Positions 60,961-64,000 of a DNA stretch of 64,000 bases are shown here, in pieces. Each line of letters opens with the position of its first letter. Positions within the stretch are counted from its first letter, which is position 1. Below the pieces are notes generated by a model. That model ran no database searches. It was not told the DNA's origin and saw only the letters and a list, made by a program, of their open reading frames with translations. A program made the position numbers and the translations under genes. The DNA is from Tetmemena sp. SeJ-2015 (Eukaryota > Ciliophora > Spirotrichea > Sporadotrichida > Oxytrichidae): the NCBI GenBank assembly GCA_027382625.1, contig JAJKFJ010022403.1:1-64000 (forward strand), read 5' to 3'.

Positions 60961-61210
60961 CACAACATCTTTAATTTGGAGGGCTTGCATCTGAATCTAT
61001 TGTACCCATGATGGCTTGTAATGGTAATTTGTTCGGTGTCTTGAGAGAAAGAGCGATGGCGAGTTGAAGCAGCTGTGATTTGGAAGTCTGAGATAAGGTC
61101 ACCGTGATTCGAGGTTATCCCTTATTTACTAGGAGCTTCAGTGAGTCCTCCCATTGTTGTCATTTGCTCTAAAGATTCACTAATTCATTAATAAAATTTT
61201 TTTAATTAAA

Positions 61211-62327
61211 TCAGCATAAGGCATTCCAAAGACATGATTCAAAAAAAAGTTGAAAATAAAAAACATTAGGGCTGTTTTTCTCATCGCAGCAATCGTTTAA
61301 AGGCTCTTCGAGAACATCATCAGCTGATTTTGTTTGAGAGACGCAGTCATCCATTTCTTGTAGTTCTAATGGTTCAGTTGGGTTACCACAAGCCTCGTGA
61401 GCGCTGTTAGTCTCAAACTCCTTCATAATTAAAGTTTTTTAATAAGCATATATTCATCTGTTCCTCATTTATAAGATCCAAGTCGGCATCTAAAGAGGTG
61501 GGGGCCGCATCTATTTCGAGAATAACTTCTGGCTTTTCGGCATCATTCAATTTTATTATTCATATGCGTGAAAATTGATCATAGATATAACCCTCAGTGT
61601 TGATTTAAAGCATAAGGTCATCGTTCGAGAACTATGTCTGAGAAGGGCAGGTGTCCTTGCGAGTTGGTTGCTTCCTTTGGTGTCTCACTAACAGATCGGT
61701 GGAGATTCGGTTTGAGGCTATACCTTGTTCAATCTGAGCTTTGCGAATAATTTTCAGCGAGTGTTCAAGACCCTAGACATCTTCTTTACGATAGTACGGG
61801 TTCTCGACTCCCCAGTTATCATAAGGTCATCTTACGATCATACTCATCCATCTCCAGCTCTTTGAAATTTATTCAATCCTTGAGTGTTTCAAATATAATC
61901 TTCAAGGATGTGGAACTCCCTATCCATGTGATCCTTAACCACAGTTTCTTCCTTTATCATGCCGCAGCCATCACTTCCTTTAATAGTAAATACTTGCTGC
62001 GAAGATCAGTTTAATCATAAGTTAGAGGGAAATTTGAACTGTAAAAGATACCTTCTTAGATAAGATGTATCTTGGGCTTGCAACAGCTCCTGAAGGGTGA
62101 CTAGCAAGAGATGCTTGTTCAAGGTCCAAGGGCAAGTCAGTCCTTCTCCTCTAATCCTTAGCTTCTTTTGAAATAGCGCATGCTGATGTAAGAGCGAGGT
62201 CCTGAGTTGATTTAAGAGGGTTTCTGTGGTTGCCCCCAGTTTTGGTTCTTTTCGTTTAGTTTCGAGATGTATGGGCTCCAGTTGCCTGGCGGTAATAAGC
62301 AGTTTGAATTGGGGAAGCATCATTCAT
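61211..62327 (-). CDS. Hypothetical acidic protein, possibly 5' exons of the HAD gene
   Basis: ATG 62327 opens MNDASPIQTAYYRQATGAHT and continues for about 90 codons (QRRRTDLPLDLEQASLAS) to a GT-AG intron near 62050-61995. The next exon has VFTIKGSDGCGMIKEETVVK. Further exon-like blocks include TEGYIYDQFSR, EVILEIDAAPTSLDADLDLI and MKEFETNSAHEACGNPTEPL with QEMDDCVSQTKSADDVLEE (61290-61425). Acidic composition increases toward the 3' end. No family was recognised. All blocks are on the same strand as the HAD gene, so this may be its long N-terminal region. Confidence 0.45.
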
Positions 62328-62658
62328 TGGTGTTGAGGGAACAGTGAATAATAATTTAGACTTTTTAAGCCAATTTTCATTTCATAGTTTAAAAAGTGCA
62401 CGCACCTACTTAGTTAGGATTGAGCTGCTCATTCTCTATTTATTAGTTAAGATGAATTGTCTGATAATAATTAATACATATTCAAATATTTATTAGCTAC
62501 AGACTGAGAGTGAGAGGGAGTATTCAATCTTAATTTGATGAAAAAGAAGCAACTTACTTATTCCAATCAAATTTAGTAAAACTTAAGATAAAAATTAATT
62601 CCCAGCTTGGAGAACAGTTTCTATCTGTGTAGCACAGAAGATTGATTTTCTATCATGT

Positions 62659-62659
<1 letters not shown>

Positions 62660-62746
<87 letters not shown>
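62660..62746. repeat. A40T47 homopolymer palindrome
   Basis: Forty A followed by 47 T, then a stuttered stretch to about 62840 (C and A/T runs). It could form a perfect hairpin. It may be a scaffold join, a foldback artefact or a true AT-rich breakpoint, but the neighbouring stutter favours an artefact. Confidence 0.7.
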
Positions 62747-62748
<2 letters not shown>

Positions 62749-64000
62749 CCCCTTTAAAAAACAGTAATTTTAAAAACACCAAAACCCTCCCTTTTTAAAA
62801 AAAATTTAAAAAATTAATGAGTTTTTAATTTAAAATTTTTTGTTAAAGTTGATCCAAATTGGAGATGGGATAGCTTACCATTAGTTGGTTTTGAAGGCTC
62901 CTGGTAATCATTTCCGAGCTAAGCACCCATTAAGACCCTGAAGGTTCGAATTTAATTATCCCTCTTAAATAAAGCAACCCTTTACTATTTAAGGATTTTA
63001 ATTCAGCGATAATAATAAGAGTGGAGATCCTTCCTCTTTAATTTGAGATAAAATATTATTAAGCATTAAATAATAATAAACTCCCGTTCCCTCGATAATA
63101 GAGTTGTACATCACGCATATAATATTCACAACCCGATCAAATCATATCAAGTAAATATTATAATGCGCTTTGCCTCTGCCTATTCAAATTATATCAGTTA
63201 CCTAATTTAATCAAATCTAATTTATTCAATATTAAAATGGAACATAATATATTTTTTTATTTATGAAAGACAACTCACTCACTCTCTCTCTCTAAAACTC
63301 TTTGTGACCAATAGGCCTTCTGTAGATAAATATGCGAGGTCAAAAATTTTACAAAAGAGGAAATGTTTATTTAGGGCTAACGTTGCTTTCTCGTTTGTTG
63401 TCTTACTAAGATGAGAGAGTGCACACGCATTATAAGTTTAATAAATTCAGCCTCATCCAATTTCTTAACATCATTTTGAGTTTATCATTATCCAAAAAAT
63501 TTTTTATCTATCTTTGTCATTCTCTACCCTTCCACTATCACAGAAGCAATACTAAATTTCCATCTTCATTTCAAAACACTAATCAGAGGGTGTAGGAATT
63601 TCCGAGATAAAAACTCTAATTTTAAACACTTATTTCGGATGTCATCACTTCTTTCTCTAATTATAATTAGCTTAGAGAAAACTTCTACATGCACAGGATA
63701 TCCAAATCTATTAGCAATCTTAATTTATCTAGATAACCCTTGCACAGATATTTACATTGAAGAGTATTCTTCAATATATTTAAGCAAATTGAGAAGAGTT
63801 CGAGTGAAATAACAAAGCAATGACACTCTCAGCAATAGTTAAGAAGGTACGTGAAGATATTAGTTTAAAATTGAGCTGTGAAATAAAGAGTGGTGACGTG
63901 TAGGGTTAGTTTCGATTGATAAGCAAATCCGATATCTAAGTCTCTCAAAATAAACAGAAGACAATTTTTAATAAAAACTAAACCCATTCTACTATTTTAT
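62747..64000. other. AT-rich region with no supported gene
   Basis: No long frame with coding character on either strand, even with Gln reassignment. It contains a short CT-rich microsatellite at 63273-63293. A GGTTCGAAT string near 62944 resembles a tRNA T-loop, but no cloverleaf fits around it. Confidence 0.4.

Noticed and set aside
62855..62960. Possible tRNA or 5S-like RNA around GGTTCGAAT
   Set aside because: No acceptor, D or anticodon arm pairs convincingly on either strand.
1..64000. Decoding of TGA as Trp throughout, as in some karyorelicts
   Set aside because: E1, BBS9, PWD and the SET gene use only TGG for Trp and end at TGA. Most in-frame TGA codons elsewhere fall in plausible introns. 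Only the SPRY case remains unexplained.
1..64000. CRISPR arrays, prophages, bacterial operons or insertion sequences
   Set aside because: The sequence is eukaryotic with spliceosomal introns and reassigned Gln codons. No such element was seen.

Overview
The window is nuclear DNA of a ciliate, very probably a germline (micronuclear-type) scaffold of a spirotrich or hypotrich-like species. Long conserved reading frames only stay open if TAA and TAG are read as glutamine; conserved proteins end at TGA. Genes carry short GT-AG introns, mostly 28-40 nt. Several conserved genes are also cut by short AT-rich inserts flanked by 5-12 bp direct repeats. Removing one repeat copy plus the insert restores the protein exactly. 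This is the structure of internal eliminated sequences (IESs) with pointers. The genus cannot be fixed from the sequence alone.

Sequence quality matters for reading this window. Many genes show isolated one-base frame slips at short homopolymer runs. A 1.2 kb block (16396-17600) is pure homopolymer stutter inside a gene, and 62660-62746 is A40T47. I treat these as base-calling or assembly artefacts, so most long genes below are given as one interval although no uninterrupted frame spans them.

Layout. 1-1270: partial Gln/Asn-rich gene (-). 1921-14058 (+): a giant ubiquitin gene with a ZZ zinc finger, a BIRC6-like body, a BIRC6-type E2 (UBC) domain and, in the same frame with no intervening stop or start, a complete E1 ubiquitin-activating enzyme. 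14343-15581 (+): SPRY protein. 15730-20477 (-): low-complexity Gln/Asn/Ser-rich gene(s). 20591-23382 (-): BBS9, a BBSome subunit. 23868-24505 (-): small membrane protein. 25657-30124 (+): RRM-like protein and AT-hook protein, perhaps one gene. 30598-33650 (+): tubulin tyrosine ligase-like enzyme (TTLL). 34398-35238 (+): Gln/Asn-rich protein. 35265-36829 (-): SAMHD1-like protein with a damaged HD motif. 36934-38807 (+): B-box protein. 38930-41636 (-): CEP164-like WW/coiled-coil protein. 41824-45765 (+): phosphoglucan, water dikinase with a CBM20 domain. 45873-48268 (-): coiled coil. 48606-51054 (+): TPR/SET protein. 51120-58202 (-): four low-complexity or hypothetical genes. 59016-62327 (-): HAD-like phosphatase cluster. 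The last 1.7 kb holds no gene I can support.

Functional themes are ubiquitin transfer (E2-E1 fusion), cilium and basal body biology (BBS9, TTLL, CEP164), nucleotide metabolism (SAMHD1 family) and storage-glucan phosphorylation (PWD). Neighbouring genes are tightly packed. Convergent pairs are about 25-150 bp apart and divergent pairs about 100-190 bp apart. There is no operon-like co-regulation to infer.
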